Source of the DNA: Stutzerimonas stutzeri
GTDB lineage: Bacteria > Pseudomonadota > Gammaproteobacteria > Pseudomonadales > Pseudomonadaceae
Assembly: GCF_015291885.1 (NCBI RefSeq)
Contig: NZ_CP036186.1
Location: forward strand, 4,540,001-4,604,000
Length of the DNA: 64,000 nucleotides
Direction: 5' to 3'
The translations under genes and the position numbers were made by a program. Positions 43,578 to 51,022 of this stretch are shown piece after piece; position 1 is the stretch's first letter; every line of letters starts with the position of its first letter. The notes under the pieces are model-generated. The model saw only the letters and a list, made by a program, of their open reading frames with translations, had not been told where the DNA came from and made no database searches.

Positions 43578-44252
43578 ATGCGCATTCTGGTTGTAGAAGA
43601 CGAGATCAAAGCTGCGGAATATCTGCAGCAGGGTCTTATCGAATGTGGGTACATCGTCGATTGCGTAAGTGATGGGCTCGATGGATTTCACCTGGCACTG
43701 CAGAACGACTATGACATCGTGCTACTAGATGTGAATCTGCCAACCATGGATGGGTGGGAGGTGCTCGAACTCATCAGGCGGCGTAAGCAGACACGCGTCA
43801 TCATGCTGACCGCCAATGGTCGCTTAGAGCAAAAAGTCCGCGGTTTGGAGCTGGGTGCTGATGACTATCTGGTCAAGCCGTTTCAGTTCCCTGAGCTGCT
43901 CGCTCGTATCCGGTCACTGTTGCGGCGAGGCGAGGCAGTCGCACTTCCAAGCAACCTGCGTGTAGCCGACCTCGAACTGGACCCAAGCCGGCATCGGGCC
44001 TACCGGAATGGTCAGCGTATTGATCTCACCAGCAAAGAATTTGCGTTACTGCATCTGCTCATGCGCCGGACTGGCGAAGTCCTCACGCGTACCGAAATAA
44101 CTGCCCTGGTGTGGGACATCAACTTCGACTGCGACACCAATGTGGTGGATGTTGCGATTCGTCGCCTGCGGATGAAAGTGGACGAACCCTTCGGCGATCG
44201 CCTGATACACACCATCCGGGGTGTGGGCTACGTGCTGGAGGCGCGGCCTTGA
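43578..44252 (+). CDS. czcR: Heavy-metal response regulator, OmpR family (CzcR/IrlR type)
   Basis: A 224-residue regulator. The receiver domain has VVEDEIKAAEYL, the phosphoacceptor Asp in DIVLLDVNLPTMDGW, Thr in VIMLTANG and Lys in DYLVKPFQFPELLAR. A winged-helix DNA-binding domain follows (LTSKEFALLHLLMRRTGEVL; IRGVGYVLEA). It should activate czcCBA and related genes from ATTAC-type boxes. I use the ATG at 43578, where the family begins (MRILVVED). Its TGA overlaps the TTG start of the kinase gene. A CadR-type promoter precedes it, so expression probably responds to Cd, Pb or Zn through CadR as well. Confidence 0.93.
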   Translation: MRILVVEDEIKAAEYLQQGLIECGYIVDCVSDGLDGFHLALQNDYDIVLLDVNLPTMDGWEVLELIRRRKQTRVIMLTANGRLEQKVRGLELGADDYLVKPFQFPELLARIRSLLRRGEAVALPSNLRVADLELDPSRHRAYRNGQRIDLTSKEFALLHLLMRRTGEVLTRTEITALVWDINFDCDTNVVDVAIRRLRMKVDEPFGDRLIHTIRGVGYVLEARP

Positions 44253-45051
44253 AGCCACTCAGCCTCGCATCGCGTCTCGCGCTTCAAATCACACTTACCG
44301 GCGCCGCTTTGGTCGCGCTGCTGATTGCACTGAGCTACTGGGTACTGGTGCGCCAACTGGAACTGCGCGCCCAGGAGGAAGTGACGGCCAAGCTCTCGCA
44401 GATCGATCATGGACTCCTCGAAGACACCAAACCCCGTATGGGCCGTTCCTGGCAACACGTACTGAGCGATACGGTACTCGGCCATGACAACCTTTCGATT
44501 ACAGTCATCGGCGATACAGCGAAATCACACATTTTCAGTATCGGCCGCTTCGCCAAAGAGCTGCAGCAGCTGGATCTTGTGAGCAGGGACGGCGACTATC
44601 TTGGCTGGACAACGAAAGATGGGGTGCAGATGCTAAGCGGGCGCAAGCAAATCCAAGTCCCGGGACTGGCTCCAATGACGCTTTTACTTTCGCAAGACCG
44701 CAGTGCCGATCAACGGCTGGTGGCTGCTTTCCTGCGCTCGGCCTTAGTGACCGTGCCGATGCTACTGATATTAATCGGATTGGCTGGGTGGCTAATCGCT
44801 CAAAATGGTTTGCGACCGCTGCGCAAGTTCCGGGCGTTGGCGACTAAGGTATCGACACAGGACCTATCACCCCGAATCTGTAGCGATCGGCTCCCACAAG
44901 AGCTCCAGACATTGGCGCACAGCCTCAACGTAATGCTTCATCGACTCGATGACGGCGTTCAGCAACTGACACAGTTCTCGGACGATGTGGCCCATGAGTT
45001 GAAAACTCCGTTGAACAACCTAATAGGCAAGGCGCAGGTGACTTTGGTACG
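44249..45051 (+). pseudogene. czcS: CzcS-type sensor kinase, 5' part, split by IS copy 3
   Basis: The first 267 codons of a heavy-metal sensor histidine kinase. The start is a TTG overlapping the czcR stop (TTGA). Residues 10-30 are the first membrane helix, a periplasmic sensor of about 130 residues follows, then a second helix (VPMLLILIGLAGWLIAQNGL), a HAMP linker and the H-box DDVAHELKTPLNNL with phospho-His at about 249. The IS cuts 18 residues past this His. Joining 44249-45051 to 46710-47280 removes the IS plus one TACG and gives one uninterrupted frame of 458 codons (1374 nt), so the break is recent. The frame now runs into the IS and stops at 45085. Confidence 0.92.
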
Positions 45052-45103
45052 CCCGCCGCGTCAGGATAGTTGTCGTGTGAGTTGATTCGATGAGTCTTGG
45101 TCG

Positions 45104-45625
45104 GTGGGCGGAAGTGAGAGCCGTGTGGCGCGTTATTCGATAGAGCATCGGGAGTGGGTGGTGCGGCAAATGATGCCGCCCTTGAACCGGACGGTGCCGG
45201 AGCTGGTGGAAGCGACAGGCATTACCGATGCCACCCTGTATGCTTGGCGCAAACAGGCCAGAGCAGCGGGAGCAGTGGTGCCGGGAGATGGACAGCAGGC
45301 CGACCAGTGGTCGAGCCAGGACAAGTTTCGGGTGGTGCTGGAAAGCGCCAGCCTCAATGCGGCCGAGCTGGCGGAGTACTGCCGGCGCAAAGGCCTGTAT
45401 GTCGAGCAGATTAAGGCCTGGCGCGAAGCCTGCGAGCAGGCCAACGGCTCGGTTCAGCCAAGCAAGACCCGGCGCGAGCGCGAAGAGGAAAAGGCCGCGA
45501 AGAAGCGCATCAAGCAGCTGGAGCGTGAGCTGCGGCGCAAGGATGCGGCGCTGGCAGAAACCGCGGCCCTGCTGGTGTTGCGAAAAAAAGCCGAGGCGCT
45601 CTGGGGGAAGGACGAGGACGAATGA
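45104..45625 (+). CDS. IS3-family transposase OrfA (copy 3)
   Basis: 173 residues, the same protein as in the other two copies. GTG start. Its stop overlaps the start of OrfB. Confidence 0.88.
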   Translation: MGGSESRVARYSIEHREWVVRQMMPPLNRTVPELVEATGITDATLYAWRKQARAAGAVVPGDGQQADQWSSQDKFRVVLESASLNAAELAEYCRRKGLYVEQIKAWREACEQANGSVQPSKTRREREEEKAAKKRIKQLERELRRKDAALAETAALLVLRKKAEALWGKDEDE

Positions 45626-46671
45626 TCAGCGCCCCGGATCGCCGTGAAACCCTGCAGTTGATCGAGGAAGCCGTGGCGGCGGGAGCGCGGCGGGCGCAGG
45701 CCTGCGCCGAACTGGGCCTGTCGTTGCGCAGCCTGCAGCGCTGGCAGCACTGCCCGGAGGATCGGCGTCCTTCGGCACAACGAGCTGAGCCGGCCAACAA
45801 GCTGAGTCCGCAAGAGCGCCGCCGCGTGCTGGAGGCCGCCAACCAGCCCGAGTTTGCCAGCCTGCCGCCGCAGCAGATCGTGGCGCGGCTGGCCGATCAG
45901 GGCACCTGGCTGGCCTCGGAGTCGACCTTCTACCGGGTGCTGAAGGAAGCCGAACAGCAGCATCCGCGCGGCCGCAGTCGCCCACCGGTGAAACGAGCGC
46001 TGACGACCCATGTGGCCGACGGCCCGAACCAGCTGTGGTGCTGGGACATCACCTGGCTGCCGACCACGGTCAAGGGCCGTTACTTCTACTGGTACATGAT
46101 CAAGGACGTCTACAGCCGCAAGCTGGTGGCCAACGAGGTGCATGAAAGTGAAAGCGCCGAGCAGGCCGCCCAGCTGCTACGCCAGGCCTGCCTACGTGAA
46201 CAGCGGGCAGGCCAGCCGCTGGTACTGCACTCGGACAACGGCAGCGCGATGAAGGGCTCGACCATGCTGGCGGCCATGCAGAACCTGGGTGTGATGCCCT
46301 CGTTCAGCCGCCCGCGGGTGAGCAATGACAACGCCTATGCCGAGGCCCTGTTCCGCACGGCGAAGTACTGCCCGCTGTGGCCGGAGCGGCCCTTCGACAC
46401 GCTGGAGCAGGCCAGGAGCTGGGTGAACCGCTTCGTGGACTGGTACAACCATGAACATCGCCACAGCGCCCTGAAGTTCGTGACCCCGGCGCAGCGACAT
46501 ACCGGCCAAGCGGAAGAGCTGCTGCGCAAGCGTATCGAGCTGTACGAGGCGGCACGCGCACGGTACCCGGAGCGCTGGAGCGGCGACATCAGGAACTGGT
46601 CACTGGCACCGATCGTGTGCCTGAACCCTGAGCGGGAAGCGGTACTGCAGCAAACATCAAAGGCAGCGTGA
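45622..46671 (+). CDS. IS3-family transposase OrfB (copy 3)
   Basis: 349 residues, the same protein as in copies 1 and 2, with intact catalytic motifs. Confidence 0.92.
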   Translation: MISAPDRRETLQLIEEAVAAGARRAQACAELGLSLRSLQRWQHCPEDRRPSAQRAEPANKLSPQERRRVLEAANQPEFASLPPQQIVARLADQGTWLASESTFYRVLKEAEQQHPRGRSRPPVKRALTTHVADGPNQLWCWDITWLPTTVKGRYFYWYMIKDVYSRKLVANEVHESESAEQAAQLLRQACLREQRAGQPLVLHSDNGSAMKGSTMLAAMQNLGVMPSFSRPRVSNDNAYAEALFRTAKYCPLWPERPFDTLEQARSWVNRFVDWYNHEHRHSALKFVTPAQRHTGQAEELLRKRIELYEAARARYPERWSGDIRNWSLAPIVCLNPEREAVLQQTSKAA

Positions 46672-46709
46672 CACGCTCACGCGACAACTACCTTGAAAAT
46701 CGCCGTACG

Positions 46710-47280
46710 AGAGCGAAGCAAAGAGCAGTATCGCGAAGTGCTCGAATCGTCGGTCGAAGAGCTCGAACGCATGGATCGAATCGTGTCAGACATGCTGTTT
46801 CTCGCCCAGGCCAGCCACTCCAGCCCGGCACTGAAGCTCGAACAATTATCCTTAGGAAGTGAGGCGAGGCGCGTATGTGAATACTTCGAAGTCCTCGCCG
46901 AAGAAGCGGGAGTCGCAACGACAGTAACGGGCGATGCCGTGGTTTTAGGAAATCGGCTTATGGTCCAACGGGCCATTTCCAACCTGTTATCCAACGCGTT
47001 GCGGCATTCGAATAATGGCAGCACGGTCGAATTTAAGATCCTTGAGGAGAACGTAGACATCGTCTCGCTGGCTGTCACCAATCATGGCGCGACTATCGAA
47101 TCGGATCATCTCCCACACCTGTTCGACCGCTTTTACCGCGTGAACGGCATACAACCTCGTGGAGCAGGCTTGGGGCTAGCGATTGTCCGTTCAGTGATGA
47201 ACCTCCACAAAGGCCACGTGGCCGTCGCCAGCAAAGACGGTCGGACCACGTTCGAACTCACCTTTCCTCGGCATGCCTGA
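46710..47280 (+). pseudogene. czcS: CzcS-type sensor kinase, 3' part
   Basis: Continues the kinase frame after IS copy 3, in the order R-E-R-S-K-E-Q-Y-R-E. It contains the rest of the dimerisation domain (SVEELERMDRIVSDMLFLAQ), the N-box NLLSNALRHSNNG, the F-box PHLFDRFYRVNG and the glycine-rich G-box RGAGLGLAIVRSVM. A TTG at 46693 inside the IS could allow a separate catalytic fragment without sensor or phospho-His, so no normal kinase should be made unless the IS excises. Confidence 0.92.
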
Positions 47281-47739
47281 TTGAAAGTGACACGGCTAGG
47301 GAGACGGCTTATGAGAGCATCAAACTATGGAGAAGAGTAATCATTTGAGCGTGCACGTTGGTCGGGTACCCACTCCCGCGAGCCCAACGCCATTCGTTTA
47401 AGCATGCCTCCCGGTGAAAATTCCGCAGGGCTCAACTTACACCCATCATGTTTTGCCGGGTGATTGCACAGTTCCTATGGTATTTGTTTATCTCTGGTCG
47501 CTATCGTTTCGTTGCCGACCGGCATACCGTCGATAAACAGCCTATAGATGGCATGCCAATTGGGCCAAAAGCACGATCATGTCCAATGGACCAGAAGTTG
47601 GCGATCCATACCGCTAATGTCACCGGTATGGCCAAGGGTGAGCGAGACCGTCACCGCCTGCAGCCCGGTCGAAGCGCGGGTGGCCTACAATAACGATGAG
47701 CTTTAAAACAAACCACGATCAGCGGAAACCGGACAATCA
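47281..47739. other. Spacer after czcS
   Basis: About 460 bp. An open frame at 47448-47693 has no ribosome-binding site and random-looking composition, so I do not call it a gene. Nothing else was recognised until the box at 47740. Confidence 0.45.
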
Positions 47740-47755
47740 ATTACAACTTTGTAAT
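47740..47755. promoter_or_regulatory. CzcR-type box upstream of the second small secreted protein
   Basis: ATTACAACTTTGTAAT, a clean match to the island motif, 71 bp before the ATG at 47826. Confidence 0.7.
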
Positions 47756-47825
47756 GTTGATAACATCTCTTGGTAAGGATTGGCCCTTTAATATAAAGGC
47801 ATCAACTAACCAACAGGTATGACAA

Positions 47826-48143
47826 ATGAGCAGCACGGCTAAAGTAATTCTACCGTTCATTCTAACCATTGCTTCCTCGCTTGCAATGGCTGAAAGCGGG
47901 AGCGAACGAACAATGCAGCGGCTTGACAATGCGCCGGCAAAAAAGCCCACACTGAAAATTCTTGTTAAAGAAGGTGAAGTGCTGAGCATAGCTCCCGCAG
48001 GGATGACAGGTACGACCGGAATGATTCAAAACTATAGGACTAACGACAGGGTTCAAACGTATGAGATGAGGGTAAAAACTCCTGACGGAAAAATCCATAC
48101 GGTATATTTTCTGAGCGCCCCGGTTGGTGTAAACAACGGTTAA
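47826..48143 (+). CDS. Small secreted protein of the metal island (second)
   Basis: A 105-residue protein with a signal peptide (KVILPFILTIASSLAMA, cleavage near residue 22). The mature region starts ESGSERTMQRLDN, then has a beta-rich C-terminal part (PTLKILVKEGEVLSIAPAGM; VKTPDGKIHTVYFLSAP). It is probably a periplasmic protein. A CzcR-type box stands 71 bp upstream, so it should be metal-induced through CzcR. It shares the start-of-mature-protein style with the product of 33742, but the rest is unrelated. Function unknown. Confidence 0.75.
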   Translation: MSSTAKVILPFILTIASSLAMAESGSERTMQRLDNAPAKKPTLKILVKEGEVLSIAPAGMTGTTGMIQNYRTNDRVQTYEMRVKTPDGKIHTVYFLSAPVGVNNG

Positions 48144-48275
48144 CAGGCCAGTAAGTCCCAACGTCAATCATTTAATATATGCATCCTCGCTAATGCCGGC
48201 GAGAATGCCGCAATGAATCGCCCCTAGTTTCGTAGACACCTCCAGGCCTCATAATACGGCCCACTAGGAGGAGTC

Positions 48276-48554
48276 ATGAGCAACCCGCGTTATCCCGAAG
48301 AATTAAAAATCGAAGCAGTCAAACAGGTGACCGAACGAGGTCTGCCAGTGGCGGAGGTAGCTGCTCGTTTGGGCATGTCGACCCACAGCCTGTATGCCTG
48401 GGTTAAACGCTACAGCAAGCCCCAAGAGCAGCGCGCGCAAGAGGACGATCAGCAAGCTGAGCTGCGTCGTCTTCGTGCCGAACTCAAGCGCGTGACCGAA
48501 GAGCGAGACATCCTAAAAAAGGCCGCCGCGTACTTTGCCAAGGAGTGCGGCTGA
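48276..48554 (+). CDS. IS3-family transposase OrfA
   Basis: A 92-residue helix-turn-helix protein (VAEVAARLGMSTHSLYAWVK) with a leucine-zipper-like tail (LRRLRAELKRVTEERDILKK). An A-rich CTAAAAAAGG stretch near its end is a likely site for -1 frameshifting into OrfB, as is known for IS3 elements. Confidence 0.92.
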   Translation: MSNPRYPEELKIEAVKQVTERGLPVAEVAARLGMSTHSLYAWVKRYSKPQEQRAQEDDQQAELRRLRAELKRVTEERDILKKAAAYFAKECG

Positions 48555-49426
48555 AGTACGCCTTCATCAACCAGCTATCCGCTGACTATTCGGTTCGCCG
48601 CCTGTGCCTGACGCTGAAAGTACATGCCAGTGGTTACTACGCGTGGCTGGCTGAACCGAAGTCGGCACGAGCCAAGGATGATCAACGCCTGCTTGGACTG
48701 ATCAAGCACGCGTGGCTAGAGAGCGGCCGTGTGTACGGCTACCGCAAAATCCACGACGACCTGCGTGAGCTTGGAGAAGCATGCGGCAAGCATCGTGTTG
48801 CTCGACTGATGCGCTTGGAAGGGCTGCGCTCACAGACAGGGTATCGTCGCCGACCGGGCCGCTATGGTGGTAAGCCTCCAGCGGCTTCACCGAATCATCT
48901 GGAGCGCCGATTCAATGTCACCGAACCCAACAAGGTCTGGGTCACGGACATCACCTACATCCGCACCTATGAGGGCTGGTTGTATTTGGCGGTGGTGCTC
49001 GATCTGTTCTCGCGGCAGGTAATCGGTTGGTCAATGAAACCGCAGATGACCAGCGACCTGGCTATTGATGCGTTGCTGATGGCAGTTTGGCGGTGTAAGC
49101 CAAAGCAGGAAGTGATGATTCACTCAGATCAGGGGAGCCAGTTCAGCAGCGGCGACTGGCAGAGCTTCCTGAAAGCCAACAACTTGCTTGGCAGCATGAG
49201 TCGGCGCGGCAATTGCCATGACAACGCAGTAGCGGAAAGCTTTTTCCAGCTGCTGAAGCGGGAACGGATCAGGCGAAAAATCTATAGCACCAGGCAGGAC
49301 GCACGCGCTGATGTGTTCGACTACATCGAGATGTTTTACAACCCAAAAGGCCGACACGGTTTCAACAACCAGCTGTCACCGGTAGAGTTTGAGAAACGAC
49401 ATTTACTGAGCCTGGAAAGTGTCTAA
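48545..49426 (+). CDS. IS3-family transposase OrfB
   Basis: A 293-codon frame, -1 relative to OrfA and overlapping it. It carries the HTH_21 region (GRVYGYRKIHDDLRELGEAC) and the rve domain: Asp in VWVTDITYIRTYEGW, Asp in MIHSDQGSQFSSG and Glu in NAVAESFFQLLKRERI. It is probably made mainly as the OrfAB fusion. No damage seen. Confidence 0.92.
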   Translation: MRLKYAFINQLSADYSVRRLCLTLKVHASGYYAWLAEPKSARAKDDQRLLGLIKHAWLESGRVYGYRKIHDDLRELGEACGKHRVARLMRLEGLRSQTGYRRRPGRYGGKPPAASPNHLERRFNVTEPNKVWVTDITYIRTYEGWLYLAVVLDLFSRQVIGWSMKPQMTSDLAIDALLMAVWRCKPKQEVMIHSDQGSQFSSGDWQSFLKANNLLGSMSRRGNCHDNAVAESFFQLLKRERIRRKIYSTRQDARADVFDYIEMFYNPKGRHGFNNQLSPVEFEKRHLLSLESV

Positions 49427-49551
49427 GAAATCCGGGGCGATTCAATGGTGGTACCACTCCTGGTGGCCGGCACGGCCATGAAAGATGCCGATGCCGGGCC
49501 CTACCCAGGCCTTGCCTGCCCAGCGCACCGTATCCGTTGAGGGCGAGCCTT

Positions 49552-50064
49552 TCATTCTTTGACTTGGCCGGCTTCCGCAATTGGGCTCAGCAAACTGCTC
49601 AGGATCAACATGGTGGCGCCACCGACGATGCCGATATCAGCCAGGTTAAACGCAGGCCAATGCCAGGACCGCCAGTAAAAATCCAAGTAGTCGATTACAT
49701 GGCCTCGAAATGCGCGATCGATCAGATTCCCAACTGCCCCGCCCAAGATAAGGCTATAGCCTAGGGCTTCGCTGTTGGCTCTGGGTTTACGCAAGACCAG
49801 AGCCAACACGATCGAAACGACCAAAGCTATGACGATGAAGAAGTAACGCTGCCAACCGCCCGCGTCAGCCAGGAAGCTGAACGCTGCACCGGTATTCCAG
49901 AAATGAACCAGATTGAAGAACGGGGTGAGAGGAATCACGGTGCCGACCGGGAGCGAACCCGTAACTGCGCTTTTCATCGCTAGGTCGGCCGAGGCAATGG
50001 CCAGCGATAGCATCCACCAGAACCAGGGAGCAGCGAGAAGTGACCTTCTAGGAGACGAGCTCAT
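49552..50064 (-). CDS. lspA: LspA-type signal peptidase II of the CadR module (PbrC-like)
   Basis: A 170-residue inner-membrane aspartic protease that cleaves lipoprotein signal peptides. Four membrane helices and both catalytic regions are visible: GNLIDRAFRGHVIDYLDF with the first Asp and FNLADIGI with the second. Its start overlaps the stop of the DUF3703 gene (ATGA). An extra lspA in a lead/cadmium cluster matches the pbrC gene of Cupriavidus pbr operons (known), so it is probably an accessory copy and not the housekeeping one. It would be induced from the CadR-type promoter at 50438-50469. Confidence 0.92.
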   Translation of the reverse strand: MSSSPRRSLLAAPWFWWMLSLAIASADLAMKSAVTGSLPVGTVIPLTPFFNLVHFWNTGAAFSFLADAGGWQRYFFIVIALVVSIVLALVLRKPRANSEALGYSLILGGAVGNLIDRAFRGHVIDYLDFYWRSWHWPAFNLADIGIVGGATMLILSSLLSPIAEAGQVKE

Positions 50065-50408
50065 CGCGTTTCTCCTTGAAGAAGTCGCTGCAGCTCCGGT
50101 GAGATGGGCATCGGAGCAAAAGCACTGACCCTGGCGCGTCCGCTGTTTCCGAGCGGCACCCAGATCTTAGAGAACAGCAGGGCCGCTATGATTCGCGAAA
50201 CTTGGCTGGGCACCTCTCGAAAGTCGCGCAACTGCCAGCCAGCCCTTAGCATCAGCCAATGGCTCTGAGCATGAAGAATAGCCATTCGCTGGCTCAATAT
50301 GTGGGCTCGCTCCAGCCAGGAGAAAGCCTCGGTTGGCGCCTTTTCACTGAGTGCTTTCCTAGCTTGGAAAAAGGCCTCATCGATGGCAATGCGGAGAGCA
50401 GTATTCAT
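50061..50408 (-). CDS. DUF3703 family protein of the CadR module
   Basis: A 115-residue mostly helical protein matching the DUF3703 type by its segments LERAHILSQR and HAQSHWLMLRAGWQLRD. It is common next to MerR-type regulators and metal transporters, with no known function. First gene of a leftward pair with lspA, overlapping it by 4 nt. The CadR-type promoter lies about 30 bp upstream. Confidence 0.8.
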   Translation of the reverse strand: MNTALRIAIDEAFFQARKALSEKAPTEAFSWLERAHILSQRMAILHAQSHWLMLRAGWQLRDFREVPSQVSRIIAALLFSKIWVPLGNSGRARVSAFAPMPISPELQRLLQGETR

Positions 50409-50437
50409 CTGGATCTCACTTACGCAGCAGATTGCCT

Positions 50438-50469
50438 AAGTGAACACCCTATAGCAGCTATAGGGTCAA
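50438..50469 (-). promoter_or_regulatory. CadR-type promoter of the DUF3703-lspA pair
   Basis: On the minus strand TTGACC and TCACTT stand 20 bp apart, enclosing a perfect palindrome CCCTATAGCTGCTATAGGG, the best CadR operator in the window. Spacing and symmetry are those of MerR-family promoters. Confidence 0.85.
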
Positions 50470-50513
50470 GCGCTATGGATTCAGGCGACGCGAAAAATGA
50501 CTTGAAGCCAAAA

Positions 50514-50921
50514 TCATAAAAGAGGTTTGTCGCCCCCCAGCAGGCCCGAAAGTATCCCGCAGTCCAGGCTTTGTCGTTCGTTATCGCAGCAGCCCCGCAA
50601 CGTCACCAGCTGGCTTTCCAAGACCTGCAAGGACGCAATCTGGTTCCTGACCTGGGTGATATGTCTATCAAGGAGCTCATTGACCGCAACGCAGGGTTGC
50701 TGCGGCTGTTCTTGGTAGCTCTGCAAAACACCAATTTCTTCCAGTGACATGCCAAAAGAGCGGCATCGACGAATGAACAGCAGTTTGTCCGCATGGTCTG
50801 CTTTATAGGTTCGATAGCCATTGTCCTCACGATTAGGCGGTGGAAGCAGCCCCTGACGTTCATAAAAACGAATCGTCTGAATGTCCACCCCAGCCTGCTG
50901 TGCAAGTTGGCCGATGCGCAT
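50514..50921 (-). CDS. cadR: CadR/PbrR-type MerR-family metal regulator
   Basis: A 135-residue regulator. Residues 1-70 are the MerR winged helix (MRIGQLAQQAGVDIQTIRFY, then ERQGLLPPP). A dimerisation helix follows, then the metal-binding cysteines Cys77 (QQPCVAV), Cys111/Cys112 (LRGCCDNE) and Cys121 (LDCG). The Cys77-Cys112-Cys121 pattern fits Cd(II)/Pb(II)/Zn(II) sensors of the CadR/PbrR group. The His-rich tail of P. putida CadR is absent. It diverges from the CDF gene at 51023, with a CadR operator between them. Confidence 0.92.
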   Translation of the reverse strand: MRIGQLAQQAGVDIQTIRFYERQGLLPPPNREDNGYRTYKADHADKLLFIRRCRSFGMSLEEIGVLQSYQEQPQQPCVAVNELLDRHITQVRNQIASLQVLESQLVTLRGCCDNERQSLDCGILSGLLGGDKPLL

Positions 50922-50958
50922 GGTCTGTCCCTTGGTAAAAGGGCCAGTATATCCAGGC

Positions 50959-50990
50959 TTGACCCTATAGCTACTACATGGTTTTTAATC
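50959..50990 (+). promoter_or_regulatory. CadR-type promoter of the CDF gene
   Basis: TTGACC, a 20-bp spacer containing CCCTATAGCTACTACATGG, then TTAATC. It is nearly the same as the promoter in front of czcR. It lies in the cadR/CDF divergent spacer, 33 bp before the CDF start. Confidence 0.85.
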
Positions 50991-51022
50991 GGTAGCATTA
51001 AGTCCTATAGGAGAGGCGAATC

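Larger units (their letters stand above)
45052..46705 (+). mobile_element. 1654-bp IS3-family element, copy 3, inside czcS
   Basis: The same element as copies 1 and 2 but in the opposite orientation. Flanked by a 4-bp TACG duplication (45048-45051 and 46706-46709). It disrupts the histidine-kinase gene. Confidence 0.95.
48214..49444 (+). mobile_element. IS3-family insertion sequence (1231 bp)
   Basis: Terminal inverted repeats start TGAATCGCCCC at both ends and continue with similar bases (TTTCGTAGACAC against TTTCTTAGACAC). Two overlapping genes (OrfA and OrfB) fill it. I see no convincing target duplication (CAA on the left, ATG on the right), so an end may have recombined. Confidence 0.9.

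Noticed and set aside
47448..47693. An 81-codon frame after czcS
   Set aside because: No ribosome-binding site, random-looking composition and no recognisable motif.
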